A DNA stretch of 64,000 nucleotides, from positions 744,001 through 808,000 of the forward strand of contig NZ_MBUA01000001.1 of the NCBI RefSeq assembly GCF_014332695.1, written 5' to 3'. Source of the DNA: Flavihumibacter stibioxidans. Lineage in GTDB: Bacteria > Bacteroidota > Bacteroidia > Chitinophagales > Chitinophagaceae. The notes beneath the pieces are model-generated. The model worked only from the letters and a program-made list of their open reading frames with translations, was not told the DNA's origin and made no database searches. Positions 45,040-53,671 of this stretch are shown in pieces. Both the position numbers and the translations under genes were made by a program. Position 1 is the stretch's first letter; each line of letters begins with the position of its first letter.

Positions 45040-45777
45040 TCAGGTTTCGTTTTGTATCAGGGCATCCAAATCCCTGATACCCAATGCTTTCTGGGTAGTG
45101 AACCCTTCTGCATACCGCACTCCGATCCTCTTACCCAGCATCCTGGCCCGGGCCACCACACTGTCCCTGAAATCGGGTGTGGAAATATAGGTCTGGGGGC
45201 CTTCATTCTCCATATCGGGGTTGTAGAACTGCGTGGTATAGGCTTCGATGGACTGCATGCGCTGTTCAAAGACGTCTGAGATATCTACCAGGAAATCTGG
45301 TTCCTGCAGGCGGTCCTGGATATAATGGAATACATTTTTCGGCCTCCAGCGGTCCTGGATCTGACCGGCATCATTGTAAGTTTCAATCTTTATGAGACCG
45401 GCAAGGAAACAGGCATCTGCAATCAGCTTGCCAGCCCTGCCATGGTCGGGGTGCCTGTCATCAAGGGCGTTTGCCAACACGATTTCGGGCTGGTACTCAC
45501 GGATGGCGCGGATCAATTGCAACCGGTGTGCTTCGTCATTAACAAAAAAGCCATCCCGCATTTTCAGGTTCCCGCGAACATGGATTCCCATAATACGGCC
45601 GGCTTCCGCCGCCTCCGCGTACCTCGTTTCGATGGTCCCCCGGGTACCCAGTTCTCCCTGTGTAAGGTCTATGATGCCTACTTTTTTGCCTTTTTTTACC
45701 TCATTGATAATGGTTCCGGAACATCCCAGTTCTACGTCATCGGGATGCACCCCAATAGCTAAAATGTCGAGTTTCAT
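45040..45777 (-). CDS. bshB1: Bacillithiol biosynthesis deacetylase BshB1
   Basis: A 245-residue zinc-dependent LmbE/PIG-L deacetylase that removes the acetyl group from N-acetylglucosaminyl malate in bacillithiol synthesis. The start at 45777 gives MKLDILAIGVHPDDVELGCS, with the HPDD zinc motif at residue 11. GELGTRGTIETRYAEAAEA and ANALDDRHPDHGRAGKL, which carries the third ligand His, match BshB1 closely. Other bshA/bshC genes are not in the window. Its -7 element sits back to back with that of the helicase gene. Confidence 0.93.
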   Translation of the reverse strand: MKLDILAIGVHPDDVELGCSGTIINEVKKGKKVGIIDLTQGELGTRGTIETRYAEAAEAGRIMGIHVRGNLKMRDGFFVNDEAHRLQLIRAIREYQPEIVLANALDDRHPDHGRAGKLIADACFLAGLIKIETYNDAGQIQDRWRPKNVFHYIQDRLQEPDFLVDISDVFEQRMQSIEAYTTQFYNPDMENEGPQTYISTPDFRDSVVARARMLGKRIGVRYAEGFTTQKALGIRDLDALIQNET

Positions 45778-45783
45778 AAGTTG

Positions 45784-45791
45784 CAAATGTA
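45784..45791 (-). promoter_or_regulatory. -7 element of bshB1
   Basis: TACATTTG on the minus strand, a full consensus match ending six bases before the ATG at 45777, so the transcript would be nearly leaderless unless another promoter is used. Confidence 0.45.
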
Positions 45792-45806
45792 CTGCGTTTA
45801 TTATCC

Positions 45807-45814
45807 TACCTTTG
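45807..45814 (+). promoter_or_regulatory. -7 element of the DEAD-box helicase gene
   Basis: TACCTTTG, a full match, 15 bases before the ATG at 45830. A TTG at 45781 lies 23 bases upstream, longer than usual. Confidence 0.5.
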
Positions 45815-45829
45815 CGCAAATTTTGATAT

Positions 45830-47491
45830 ATGATTACATTTGAAGAGCTTGGACTTGATGAGAGACTGGTAAAGGCGACGACAGCACTTGGTTTTGTGAA
45901 CCCAACTCCCATTCAGGAAAAAGCCATTCCTATTTTGCTCAGCGGCACCACCGATATGGTTGGCCTTGCCCAGACCGGAACAGGAAAGACGGCAGCATTC
46001 GGACTCCCCCTTTTACAACTGATTCAATCAACAGATAAGTTTCCGCAGGCACTGATCGTTTGTCCAACCCGTGAACTCTGCATGCAGATCGTTCACGAGA
46101 TGGAAGTTTTCAAGAAGTTCATGACCGGAATCAACCTGGTAGCCGTTTACGGAGGTACGCCCATCGGTGGGCAGATCCGTGAAATCAAGAGAGGTGTTCA
46201 GATTGTTGTGGCCACCCCCGGGCGCCTGATCGACCTCATTGAAAGAAAGGCCATCAACCTGGAACAGATTAAGTACGTGGTTCTGGATGAAGCTGATGAG
46301 ATGCTGAATATGGGCTTCCAGGATGATATTGAGTTTATCCTGAAAAACACCCCGCAGAGGGAAAGCACCTGGCTTTTCAGTGCCACCATGCCGCCCGAGA
46401 TCAAGAAAGTGAGCAAGCGCTACATGAAAGATCCCAAGGAAGTTCAGGTTGGAAAGGTAAACACCGGCAACAAAAACATCGACCATCAGTACTTTGTTAC
46501 GTCTGCCCAACACCGTTATGAAGCACTGAAAAGACTGATCGACTTTAACCCGGGTATGTATGGCATCATCTTCACCCGTACAAAAATGGACGCACAGGAA
46601 ATCGCTGAGAAACTTACCCGCGAAGGTTATGATATTGATGCCCTGCATGGCGACCTTACCCAGGCACAACGCGATAAAGTTATGGGGCAATTCCGCGACA
46701 AGAGCCTGCAATTGCTGATCGCCACCGACGTGGCGGCAAGGGGTATCGACGTGAAGGAGATCACACACGTGATCAATTTTGAACTGCCGGATGACATCGA
46801 AGTATACACGCACCGAAGCGGCCGTACCGGACGGGCAGGAAAAACAGGTGTTTGTATGTCGATCATCCATAGCCGTGAGACTTTCCGCCTGCGCCAGATC
46901 GAAAAGATCGTTCAGGCCCCGTTCCATAAACTGGAGATCCCGACCGGGAAAGATGTGTGCCGGAAGCAGTTCTTCTATTTCATGGACAAGCTCCTGCAAA
47001 CAGATATCAGCCATGGCAATTATGAATCCTATGTTCCGATGCTGGAAGAAAAGTTCGCGGACATGAGCAAGGAAGATATCCTGAAACGCGTGGCGGCCAT
47101 GGAATTTGACCGCTTCCTGAAATATTATGAAAATGCGGAAGACCTGAATATACGTGATGAGAAAAGGGCAAGACAGGCCGGGCCGCGCGAATTCGGCGCA
47201 CGTGACCAGGCAAGGGGCCGCGAACCCCGCAGCAGGGAATATGCGGGTAGTGGAAATTTCACCAAACTGTTCGTCAATCTTGGCACGAAAGATGGTTTCT
47301 ATAAGGCAAGTTTCCTGCAGTACATTCTCGACCTGAGTGACCTGCGTAAAGAAGTGCTGGGTCGTGTGGACATGAAGGAAATGAACAGCTGGATCGAAAT
47401 AGACAAGACCTCGGCCCAGAAAATGATTAAAGCCATTGACGGGAAAACATACAAAGGCCGCAAGATCCGTATGAACGATGCCAACCGCTAA
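45830..47491 (+). CDS. DEAD-box RNA helicase with DbpA-type RNA-binding domain
   Basis: A 553-residue ATP-dependent RNA helicase of the DeaD/CsdA group. The Q motif (GFVNPTPIQEKAIP), motif I AQTGTGKTAAFGLP near residue 45, Ia PTRELCMQ, motif II DEADEML near 153, III SAT, and VI HRSGRTGRAGKTG near 325 are all intact. After a charged linker with RGREPRSREY the last 75 residues (FTKLFVNLGTKDGFYKASFL) form a DbpA-like RRM. It likely acts in ribosome assembly or cold adaptation. It is followed by lpdA, which has its own promoter. Confidence 0.95.
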   Translation: MITFEELGLDERLVKATTALGFVNPTPIQEKAIPILLSGTTDMVGLAQTGTGKTAAFGLPLLQLIQSTDKFPQALIVCPTRELCMQIVHEMEVFKKFMTGINLVAVYGGTPIGGQIREIKRGVQIVVATPGRLIDLIERKAINLEQIKYVVLDEADEMLNMGFQDDIEFILKNTPQRESTWLFSATMPPEIKKVSKRYMKDPKEVQVGKVNTGNKNIDHQYFVTSAQHRYEALKRLIDFNPGMYGIIFTRTKMDAQEIAEKLTREGYDIDALHGDLTQAQRDKVMGQFRDKSLQLLIATDVAARGIDVKEITHVINFELPDDIEVYTHRSGRTGRAGKTGVCMSIIHSRETFRLRQIEKIVQAPFHKLEIPTGKDVCRKQFFYFMDKLLQTDISHGNYESYVPMLEEKFADMSKEDILKRVAAMEFDRFLKYYENAEDLNIRDEKRARQAGPREFGARDQARGREPRSREYAGSGNFTKLFVNLGTKDGFYKASFLQYILDLSDLRKEVLGRVDMKEMNSWIEIDKTSAQKMIKAIDGKTYKGRKIRMNDANR

Positions 47492-47495
47492 GTGG

Positions 47496-47527
47496 TTTGG
47501 CCGTTTGAACAGGGTAAATTAGTTTCG
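47496..47527 (+). promoter_or_regulatory. Promoter of lpdA
   Basis: TTTG (47496-47499), 20 bases, TAGTTTCG (47520-47527; one mismatch to TAnnTTTG), 42 bases before the ATG at 47570. Confidence 0.5.
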
Positions 47528-47569
47528 CAACTTGTAATCAATCAATCAACCTCTTTAAAAATACAATTT

Positions 47570-48973
47570 ATGGCATACGATGTTCTTGTCATTGGTAGTG
47601 GACCCGGTGGATATGTGGCTGCTATCCGTGCATCCCAGCTTGGATTTAAAACAGCCATTGTGGAAAAGGAATCACTGGGTGGAGTTTGTCTGAACTGGGG
47701 TTGTATTCCTACCAAGGCGTTGCTGAAAAGCGCACAGGTGATGGAATACATCAAGCATGCAAGTAACTATGGTATTGAAGCAACCGGCACACATAATTTC
47801 GAGGCTGTGGTGAAACGCAGCCGTGGTGTTGCCGACAAGATGAGCAAGGGCGTCCAGTTCCTGATGAAGAAGAACAAGATCGATGTGATCATGGGCTTCG
47901 GAAAGGTTAAGGCAAAAGGTCAGGTGGAAGTGAGCAAGGCAGACGGAACGAAAGAAGTGGTGGAAGCCAGGAATATCATTATTGCTACCGGTGGCCGCAG
48001 CCGTGAGTTACCCAACCTGAAGCAGGATGGAAAAAAAGTAATCGGATACCGTGAAGCCATGGTGCTTCCGCAACAACCGAAAAGCATGATCATTGTGGGA
48101 AGCGGAGCCATCGGCGTTGAGTTCGCTTATTTCTATAACAGCATGGGAACAAAAGTTACCATCGTTGAATTCATGCCCCGTATTGTTCCGGTAGAAGACG
48201 AAGATGTTTCCAAAGAACTGGAAAAATCATACAAGAAGCAGGGCATCGATATCATGACCAATGCAAATGTTGAGAGCCTCGATACAAGCGGTAATGGAGT
48301 AAAAGCAAAAGTTAAAACCGCAACCGGTGAAATTACGCTGGAAGCTGACATCGTACTAAGCGCTGTGGGTGTTGCTGCTAATATCGAAGGAATCGGACTG
48401 GAAGAGAACGGCATCAAAACCGATAAGGGCCGTATTGTAGTGGATAAATTCTACCAGACCAGTGTTCCGGGCATTTTTGCCATCGGCGACTGTGTTCCCG
48501 GCCAGGCACTGGCGCACGTTGCTTCCAAAGAAGGTATTATCTGTGTGGAGCACATCGGTTATACTGAAAAGAAATATCATCACCAGCCTGAAGCCCTGGA
48601 TTATGGAAATGTTCCGGGATGTACCTATTGCACTCCGGAGATCGCATCCGTTGGCTTCACAGAAAAAGCAGCCAAAGAAGCAGGATATGAAATCAAGGTG
48701 GGCAAGTTCCCGCTGAGCGCATCCGGAAAGGCCAGCGCCGCCGGAGCTACAGAAGGTTTCGTAAAAGTGATCTTTGACGCCAAGTACGGCGAATGGCTGG
48801 GAACCCACATGATCGGTTACAACGTTACCGAAATGATTGCAGAAACCGTTGTGGCCCGCAAACTGGAAACTACTTACCATGAAGTGCTGAACAGCATCCA
48901 CCCACACCCCACTGTCAGTGAAAGCATCAAGGATGCTATTGAAGTGGCCTATGGTGAAGCCATCCACCTCTAA
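47570..48973 (+). CDS. lpdA: Dihydrolipoyl dehydrogenase (E3)
   Basis: A 467-residue FAD/NAD disulfide oxidoreductase that re-oxidises lipoyl groups in 2-oxoacid dehydrogenase complexes. It has VLVIGSGPGGYVAAIRA at the N-terminus, the redox pair in GGVCLNWGCIPTK (Cys40/Cys45), the NAD site MIIVGSGAIGVEFAYF near residue 172, and the C-terminal HPHPTVSES with the catalytic histidine. The start at 47570 begins at the FAD motif; a GTG directly after the helicase stop is open but unlikely. An E2 subunit gene lies at 62248, not adjacent. Confidence 0.97.
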   Translation: MAYDVLVIGSGPGGYVAAIRASQLGFKTAIVEKESLGGVCLNWGCIPTKALLKSAQVMEYIKHASNYGIEATGTHNFEAVVKRSRGVADKMSKGVQFLMKKNKIDVIMGFGKVKAKGQVEVSKADGTKEVVEARNIIIATGGRSRELPNLKQDGKKVIGYREAMVLPQQPKSMIIVGSGAIGVEFAYFYNSMGTKVTIVEFMPRIVPVEDEDVSKELEKSYKKQGIDIMTNANVESLDTSGNGVKAKVKTATGEITLEADIVLSAVGVAANIEGIGLEENGIKTDKGRIVVDKFYQTSVPGIFAIGDCVPGQALAHVASKEGIICVEHIGYTEKKYHHQPEALDYGNVPGCTYCTPEIASVGFTEKAAKEAGYEIKVGKFPLSASGKASAAGATEGFVKVIFDAKYGEWLGTHMIGYNVTEMIAETVVARKLETTYHEVLNSIHPHPTVSESIKDAIEVAYGEAIHL

Positions 48974-48995
48974 GCGATACCTGCAATTTTATAAT

Positions 48996-49030
48996 AAAGG
49001 GTCCTATTTTTACATGGGACCCTTTTTTTT
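48996..49030 (+). terminator. Intrinsic terminator of lpdA
   Basis: AAAGGGTCC (48996-49004) pairs with GGACCCTTT (49017-49025), loop of twelve, followed by more T to 49030. Confidence 0.88.
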
Positions 49031-49042
49031 AAAATCATCTAT

Positions 49043-49774
49043 ATGCAAAAACCACTGGTTTTTCTGCTGTCCCTGATGGCAGCCATCCCTTCCCTGGCCC
49101 AGCAAAGAGGCGATATCCTGCAAAAAAACATCCTGGTAAAATTTGCCCCGGCAGCCATCGCCACCGGCAAAATCAGTTTGGGCGGAGAGTACTATTTCGA
49201 CCAGCGCAAATCCTTCACATTTTATGCCGGTATTCCGGTCAGCAAATCACATACCCTCAGCTATGATGGCGATAAAAGCGATGTTCAGGTTAAAAGCTTA
49301 TCCGTTATGGCCGGGTACAGGTATTACCTGTCAGGAAGGAACTCATCAGGACTCTACCTGGAGCCTTTCCTGAAGTATACGGACCACCAGGGTGAAGGGA
49401 TACTCAATGGAAGCCTGGGAACCAAGACCACCCGGCTTGATTCCAGGGAATCCTACAGTGGTTTCGGCCTGGGCGCACAATTCGGGGTACAGTTCATGAT
49501 CGGCAACCGGATTGCGATCGACTGGTTCCTCCTGGGCCCTGAGATCAGCCTGGCCAGTTTTGACAGCCGGTTTCAGGACATCACCTCGTCCGACTGGTCA
49601 CAGCAGGATGCAGTGGAAATTGAAACCGACATCAGGGATATACTGGATGATATTCCATTGGTCGGCAAGAAAATTGACCTGGAAGTAAATGCAGCCCAAA
49701 AAACCGTAATCGGCAAATACAAAGGCTTTATACCTGGTATCCGTACAGGAATTTCATTGGGTATCCGCTTATAA
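49043..49774 (+). CDS. Outer-membrane beta-barrel-like protein
   Basis: A 243-residue exported protein with signal peptide (residues 1-19, PSLAQ). The mature part alternates hydrophobic and polar residues in strands such as ISLGGEYYFDQRKSFTFYAG, VMAGYRYYLSG, SGLYLEPFLKYT and SGFGLGAQFGVQFMIGNRIA, typical of a small outer-membrane barrel, and ends in a strand with terminal hydrophobic residue (GISLGIRL). It resembles DUF3575-type proteins, but I am not sure of the family. Its end overlaps the end of the convergent protease gene by six bases. Confidence 0.75.
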   Translation: MQKPLVFLLSLMAAIPSLAQQRGDILQKNILVKFAPAAIATGKISLGGEYYFDQRKSFTFYAGIPVSKSHTLSYDGDKSDVQVKSLSVMAGYRYYLSGRNSSGLYLEPFLKYTDHQGEGILNGSLGTKTTRLDSRESYSGFGLGAQFGVQFMIGNRIAIDWFLLGPEISLASFDSRFQDITSSDWSQQDAVEIETDIRDILDDIPLVGKKIDLEVNAAQKTVIGKYKGFIPGIRTGISLGIRL

Positions 49775-51007
49775 CTTCACAAACTTAACCGCTTTGGAAG
49801 CCGGCTGATCAGTTTTAATGAGGAATTGACCGGTTTGGAATGTTGAGATATTCATTACTACCAGCCTGCCATTAACCGGAACGGTCATAACCAGCTGTCC
49901 CATCATATTATAAACCTTCAGGCTTTTTACCATTCCTGCCGCTGCTGCTTCCAGTTCTACCCTTACCTCTGTAGTTGAAGGAATGGGATAGACCCTGGCA
50001 ATATCGACACCAACAGTGGTACCCACCGGCTTATTCCAGTCAGGATCAATAGCAGCACCGGGATTATTCAAGCCGCCGGATACCAGCAATGCGTTCCTGG
50101 CACCCCCCTGTTCAAATGCTGCCCTCATTTTCTTCATTTGTCCGCGCGTGAACATAAACATACAGGCATCATCGGTGAGATCCATAAAATTCATATACAT
50201 ATCACCGTTAGTATCAGTTCCGCAGCTCGTAATGATACCGGAGGGGCAACCCCGGTTATAACTTTTTTGTTTCGGAGTATCATCAATTCCATCGTCGCCA
50301 CAATAATCATCCCCCCAGATATGTTTCAATCCGAGCCAGTGTCCGACTTCGTGAACAGCAATCCTTCCCATATTAAAACGGAGCCCTTTATTAATGGTTC
50401 CGAAAACGGTATGGCTCAACACAATGCCATCCAATTCCGCCGGTGCTCCGGGCAGGCTGGAATAGCCCTGTATCCCATTAACCAGGGAACCCACCCATAT
50501 ATTAAGGTAATGATCCCTTGGCCAGGCATCATCACCGCCTTTTGAACTGAATTTGATACGGTCGTCCATGCGGAAACTCTCCAGGCTGCTTTCCTTCCGC
50601 ACGATACCGTTACTTGCTTTTCCCGAGGGGTCAACCCTGGCCAGTTCAAAGCGGATGGAAGTTTTAGCCACCAGTTGAAGGAATCTTTCAGGCACATTGG
50701 CCAGGTCGGCATTCTTTCCGTTAAAATCGCGATTAAGCGCATCAATCTGGGAAAAGACCTGGTCGTTTGTAATTCCCAGTTTTTCGCCATTGATAAGATG
50801 TACAACTACAGGGATAACAATCACGTCCGGCACTTTAATCATTGTGGCAGAAACAACAGAAGCTACCGGCCTTACAGCATTGATGTAAGGGATATTAAAA
50901 TTGTTTGTGGAGGACTCTTGTGTGTATAAGGATTGACTACATTCCTTCTGGGAATACAGCAATACAGGTACAGTCAACATAAAGAGTACTGAAATGATCC
51001 GTCTCAT
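49769..51007 (-). CDS. Secreted M43 (pappalysin/cytophagalysin) zinc metalloprotease with T9SS tail
   Basis: A 412-residue secreted protease. After a signal peptide (residues 1-19, VLLYSQ) and a short propeptide-like part, the M43 catalytic domain has the zinc motif AVHEVGHWLGLKHIWGD near residue 217, the cysteine-containing DDYCGDDGIDDTP loop, and a Met-turn in MYMNFMDLTDDACMFMF. The last 75 residues (ARVYPIPSTTEVRVEL, LKVYNMMGQLV) form a T9SS type A sorting domain. It likely degrades proteins outside the cell. It is transcribed alone. Confidence 0.92.
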   Translation of the reverse strand: MRRIISVLFMLTVPVLLYSQKECSQSLYTQESSTNNFNIPYINAVRPVASVVSATMIKVPDVIVIPVVVHLINGEKLGITNDQVFSQIDALNRDFNGKNADLANVPERFLQLVAKTSIRFELARVDPSGKASNGIVRKESSLESFRMDDRIKFSSKGGDDAWPRDHYLNIWVGSLVNGIQGYSSLPGAPAELDGIVLSHTVFGTINKGLRFNMGRIAVHEVGHWLGLKHIWGDDYCGDDGIDDTPKQKSYNRGCPSGIITSCGTDTNGDMYMNFMDLTDDACMFMFTRGQMKKMRAAFEQGGARNALLVSGGLNNPGAAIDPDWNKPVGTTVGVDIARVYPIPSTTEVRVELEAAAAGMVKSLKVYNMMGQLVMTVPVNGRLVVMNISTFQTGQFLIKTDQPASKAVKFVKL

Positions 51008-51190
51008 TAAAATTTAATTTTTGTGGACGGCCATTCATAGCGTGGATCAATAGAAATTCATGGGATTGATTTTCCCGCTTTGCAAAGGATATTGCGATAG
51101 ATGAGGTAAAACAACACATTTTTTCCAGTATTTCAAAGCGTTCTAACATTTTTTTTAACCTCCATCGTAAAACTCCCCGTAGTCTCATTG

Positions 51191-51198
51191 TACATTTG
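51191..51198 (+). promoter_or_regulatory. -7 element of the glutaminyl cyclase gene
   Basis: TACATTTG, a full match. It ends 9 bases before the ATG at 51208 and 15 before that at 51214; other genes here have 15 or more, which favours the second. Confidence 0.48.
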
Positions 51199-51213
51199 CT
51201 ACAACTGATGAAT

Positions 51214-52059
51214 ATGAAATATCTGATACCTGGAATCTTACTGCTGGCAGCCACGACCATTGCCGGTTGTAACAATATGGAACAATCTGCCACGCAAACG
51301 CCTGTAACTACAGCAGGAACCATTCCCGCACCCGCTCCCCTGCGGATCAATATACTGAATGTATACCCGCATGATAATGAGTCCTATACCCAGGGATTAC
51401 TGGTGTACAAAGGGCAACTGTATGAAAGCACAGGCGGCCAGGCAGAATCCAACAAATGGAAATCCTGGGTGGGTAAAACAGACCTGAAAACAGGTAAGCA
51501 TCTATCCAGGGCCATGCTGGATAAAGCATATTTCGGCGAGGGCGTTACGATCCTGGGCGATAAATTGTACCAGTTAACCTGGACCAGCAATATTGGTTTC
51601 ATTTACGATCCGGTTACCCTTAGGAGAACTGGAGAATTTCCACTTAAAACAGAAGGCTGGGGTATCACCAATGACAGTACCAGCCTGATTGTATCGGATG
51701 GCACCAGCAACCTGTATTACCTGAACCCGGCTGATTTTTCAACCCGGAAAATTCTTGGGGTTTCGGATAATAATGGTCCGGTCAATAACCTGAATGAGCT
51801 CGAATTCATTAACGGCTACATATATGCGAACAGGTGGCAGACAAATTATATCCTTAAAATAGACCCGTCTAACGGCCAGGTGGTAGGAATGGCTGATCTC
51901 AGCAATTTATTGAAACAGTACAACCGTCCTGATTTCAACGAGAACATCTATAACAATGGTGATGCTGTGTTAAATGGCATTGCATATGACCCTGATACAA
52001 AAAAGGTTTACATCACCGGCAAACTCTGGCCGGTAATGTTTGAAACAACCATTGAGTAG
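51214..52059 (+). CDS. Glutaminyl-peptide cyclotransferase lipoprotein
   Basis: A 281-residue lipoprotein (LLLAATTIAGC, cysteine near residue 18). The mature part is the plant/bacterial-type glutamine cyclotransferase five-bladed propeller: VYPHDNESYTQGLLVYKGQL, LYESTGGQAESN, GEGVTILGDKLYQLTW, and NELEFINGYIYANRWQTNYI. It forms N-terminal pyroglutamate on exported proteins, a modification common on exported Bacteroidota proteins. The ATG at 51214 is chosen from the promoter spacing; 51208 is possible. The gene ends six bases from the convergent methyltransferase gene. Confidence 0.9.
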   Translation: MKYLIPGILLLAATTIAGCNNMEQSATQTPVTTAGTIPAPAPLRINILNVYPHDNESYTQGLLVYKGQLYESTGGQAESNKWKSWVGKTDLKTGKHLSRAMLDKAYFGEGVTILGDKLYQLTWTSNIGFIYDPVTLRRTGEFPLKTEGWGITNDSTSLIVSDGTSNLYYLNPADFSTRKILGVSDNNGPVNNLNELEFINGYIYANRWQTNYILKIDPSNGQVVGMADLSNLLKQYNRPDFNENIYNNGDAVLNGIAYDPDTKKVYITGKLWPVMFETTIE

Positions 52060-52065
52060 GCTGCG

Positions 52066-52959
52066 CTACTTACCGGCAATATAAATAACAGAACTCGCGT
52101 TCTCTGGTGCGGAGAACGCTTTTTTATTGGAGCGAAGACCGTTGAGAACCGCTGCAATATAACCTGGTTTACCGTTTTTGTATTGCTCGCTCAGTAAGCT
52201 GATATAGAAGCTGTCGAACCACATGGGCAGCAGTGACTTCACAGACATTCCATGAAGAGACAGCAGTTTTTTAACCGAAGCAGGTGAAAAATGATACAAG
52301 TGCCTCGGCACATCGTAGGCAGCCCAGTTTTCAGCATATATGTACGCATCCGCCGATTGGTAGTTGGGCAGACCCAATATCAGTGCGCCACCAGGCGCCA
52401 GCAATTCCCTGATTCTTTCCATGTATTGATGCAGGTCATGTACATGTTCCAGCACATGCCACAATGTAATAGCGTCATAGGCCCCTGCTTCCAGGCTGGA
52501 AAGTGCAGCTGGCTCCTTCAGTTGCAGCCCGTATTTTTCAGTGGCAACAGACCGCGCACCAGCATCCGGCTCCAGACCAGTTACCTTCCAGCCTGCCTTG
52601 TTCAGCTGGTCCAAAAAAGCCCCGGTGCCGGCACCGATATCAAGTATCCGGCCGCTTCTTTTACCGGTGACCCGCCTGATCAGTTTCACTTTTTCTTTAA
52701 GCGTATAACTGCGTACCAAATGATAGGCAGTATTGACCATTCCTTTTTTGGTATCCGAATGTGAAATATAGGTCTCGGATTGGTAAAACGGTCCAATAGA
52801 ATCCTGATCCGGCACATCCTGTGTAAAACGCAAAGTGCAATCAGCGCATTCCCAGATACTGAAAACCTGTTGGGAAACAGTAAAATCCCTGGCACTGAGT
52901 ACGGGCTTTATATTGGCCCCGCCGCAAACGGGGCAATGCTGGTAATGTATAACGGGCAT
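52066..52959 (-). CDS. Class I SAM-dependent methyltransferase with zinc-ribbon-like N-terminus
   Basis: A 297-residue protein. The first 45 residues hold two CxxC pairs (CPVCGG and CADC), likely a small zinc ribbon. The methyltransferase domain has RILDIGAGTGAFLDQLNKAG near residue 103, ITLWHVLEHVHDLHQYMERI near 163, and LLAPGGALILGLPNYQS. This layout is common among methyltransferases acting on cell-surface glycans or lipids, but the substrate is not known. It is the last gene of a four-gene unit with the HU/CCDC81-like, barrel and TPR genes. Its 3' end contains the terminator of the opposing gene. Confidence 0.85.
   Translation of the reverse strand: MPVIHYQHCPVCGGANIKPVLSARDFTVSQQVFSIWECADCTLRFTQDVPDQDSIGPFYQSETYISHSDTKKGMVNTAYHLVRSYTLKEKVKLIRRVTGKRSGRILDIGAGTGAFLDQLNKAGWKVTGLEPDAGARSVATEKYGLQLKEPAALSSLEAGAYDAITLWHVLEHVHDLHQYMERIRELLAPGGALILGLPNYQSADAYIYAENWAAYDVPRHLYHFSPASVKKLLSLHGMSVKSLLPMWFDSFYISLLSEQYKNGKPGYIAAVLNGLRSNKKAFSAPENASSVIYIAGK
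52097..52125 (+). terminator. Terminator of the glutaminyl cyclase gene, inside the methyltransferase coding end
   Basis: GCGTTCTC (52097-52104) pairs perfectly with GAGAACGC (52112-52119), loop of seven, then six T. It acts on the plus strand and lies within the last 20 codons of the convergent gene. Confidence 0.85.
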
Positions 52960-52973
52960 GGTCAGTTGTAAAA

Positions 52974-53606
52974 TTAACGGCTGGTCGCAGGCATGGTCCT
53001 GGCCGGAATGGATTGATGGTTACCGGTTGAGCCAAAGGATGTGCCATTACGGTAAAAATGGTAGAAGCAAATGCTCAGCGCCAGGGCGGCAATTATGATG
53101 ACATATATCCACCATGATGCTTTCTCAACAAAAACCCCGGTCAGGATCTCCGGCATCTCTGTATTGGTCCTCTCCACATCACCCACCAGGAGATGATGTT
53201 CCGCATTCTCCCTAAGGATTCGAACGGCATCAACTGCAGGTAATACGGGGAAGTTTTCATACTTCGCCTCAAAGAATATTTCTCCATTTTCATCGGCCTG
53301 GAAGTATCCCAGTTCAGGCCATTCGGCTTTTTCCTTGTTCCTGATTTTGGTCCTCAGGTCAAAAGCAAATTCATTATACCATTTAATGGCTTCAAAATCC
53401 GGTATTTGCTTTTTGGCCGCGATGTAACCGAAAAAATCCTTTCCGGGGGCGTCAAAATATTTATCAAACCGGAAGTTAAAACCCGGTGGCAATAATCTCC
53501 TGTTCACAAAATCGGTCCGGGCAGGCATGCGTTCCATATGCAGGGTACCCAGGCCGGGTATACTGATACTTTTCTGCTGATAAAGGTAACTGTTCAGGAT
53601 TTCCAT
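52974..53606 (-). CDS. Membrane-anchored HU/CCDC81-like domain protein
   Basis: A 210-residue protein. The N-terminus (EILNSYLYQQKSISIPGLGT) matches the prokaryotic CCDC81-like HU domain, usually followed by a second related domain, here ending around residue 145. A membrane segment near residues 168-188 (WWIYVIIIAALALSICFYHF) comes next, then a short polar tail. The HU-like domain resembles DNA-binding HU but in this family often sits next to a membrane or SPOR part, so a cell-envelope or division role has been suggested. I start it at 53606; 53660 is open but the added residues look like an exported barrel fragment. Confidence 0.75.
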   Translation of the reverse strand: MEILNSYLYQQKSISIPGLGTLHMERMPARTDFVNRRLLPPGFNFRFDKYFDAPGKDFFGYIAAKKQIPDFEAIKWYNEFAFDLRTKIRNKEKAEWPELGYFQADENGEIFFEAKYENFPVLPAVDAVRILRENAEHHLLVGDVERTNTEMPEILTGVFVEKASWWIYVIIIAALALSICFYHFYRNGTSFGSTGNHQSIPARTMPATSR

Positions 53607-53671
53607 GTAAAAATGCGGGCTGAGCCCGGGCAAAAAAACCGATTTTACCGGTACCGGCAAAATAAAGCCCT

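Noticed and set aside
46028-47014. A 328-codon open frame on the minus strand inside the DEAD-box helicase gene
   Set aside because: It is fully antisense to a gene with all helicase motifs, has no recognisable domain, and reflects codon bias of the real frame.
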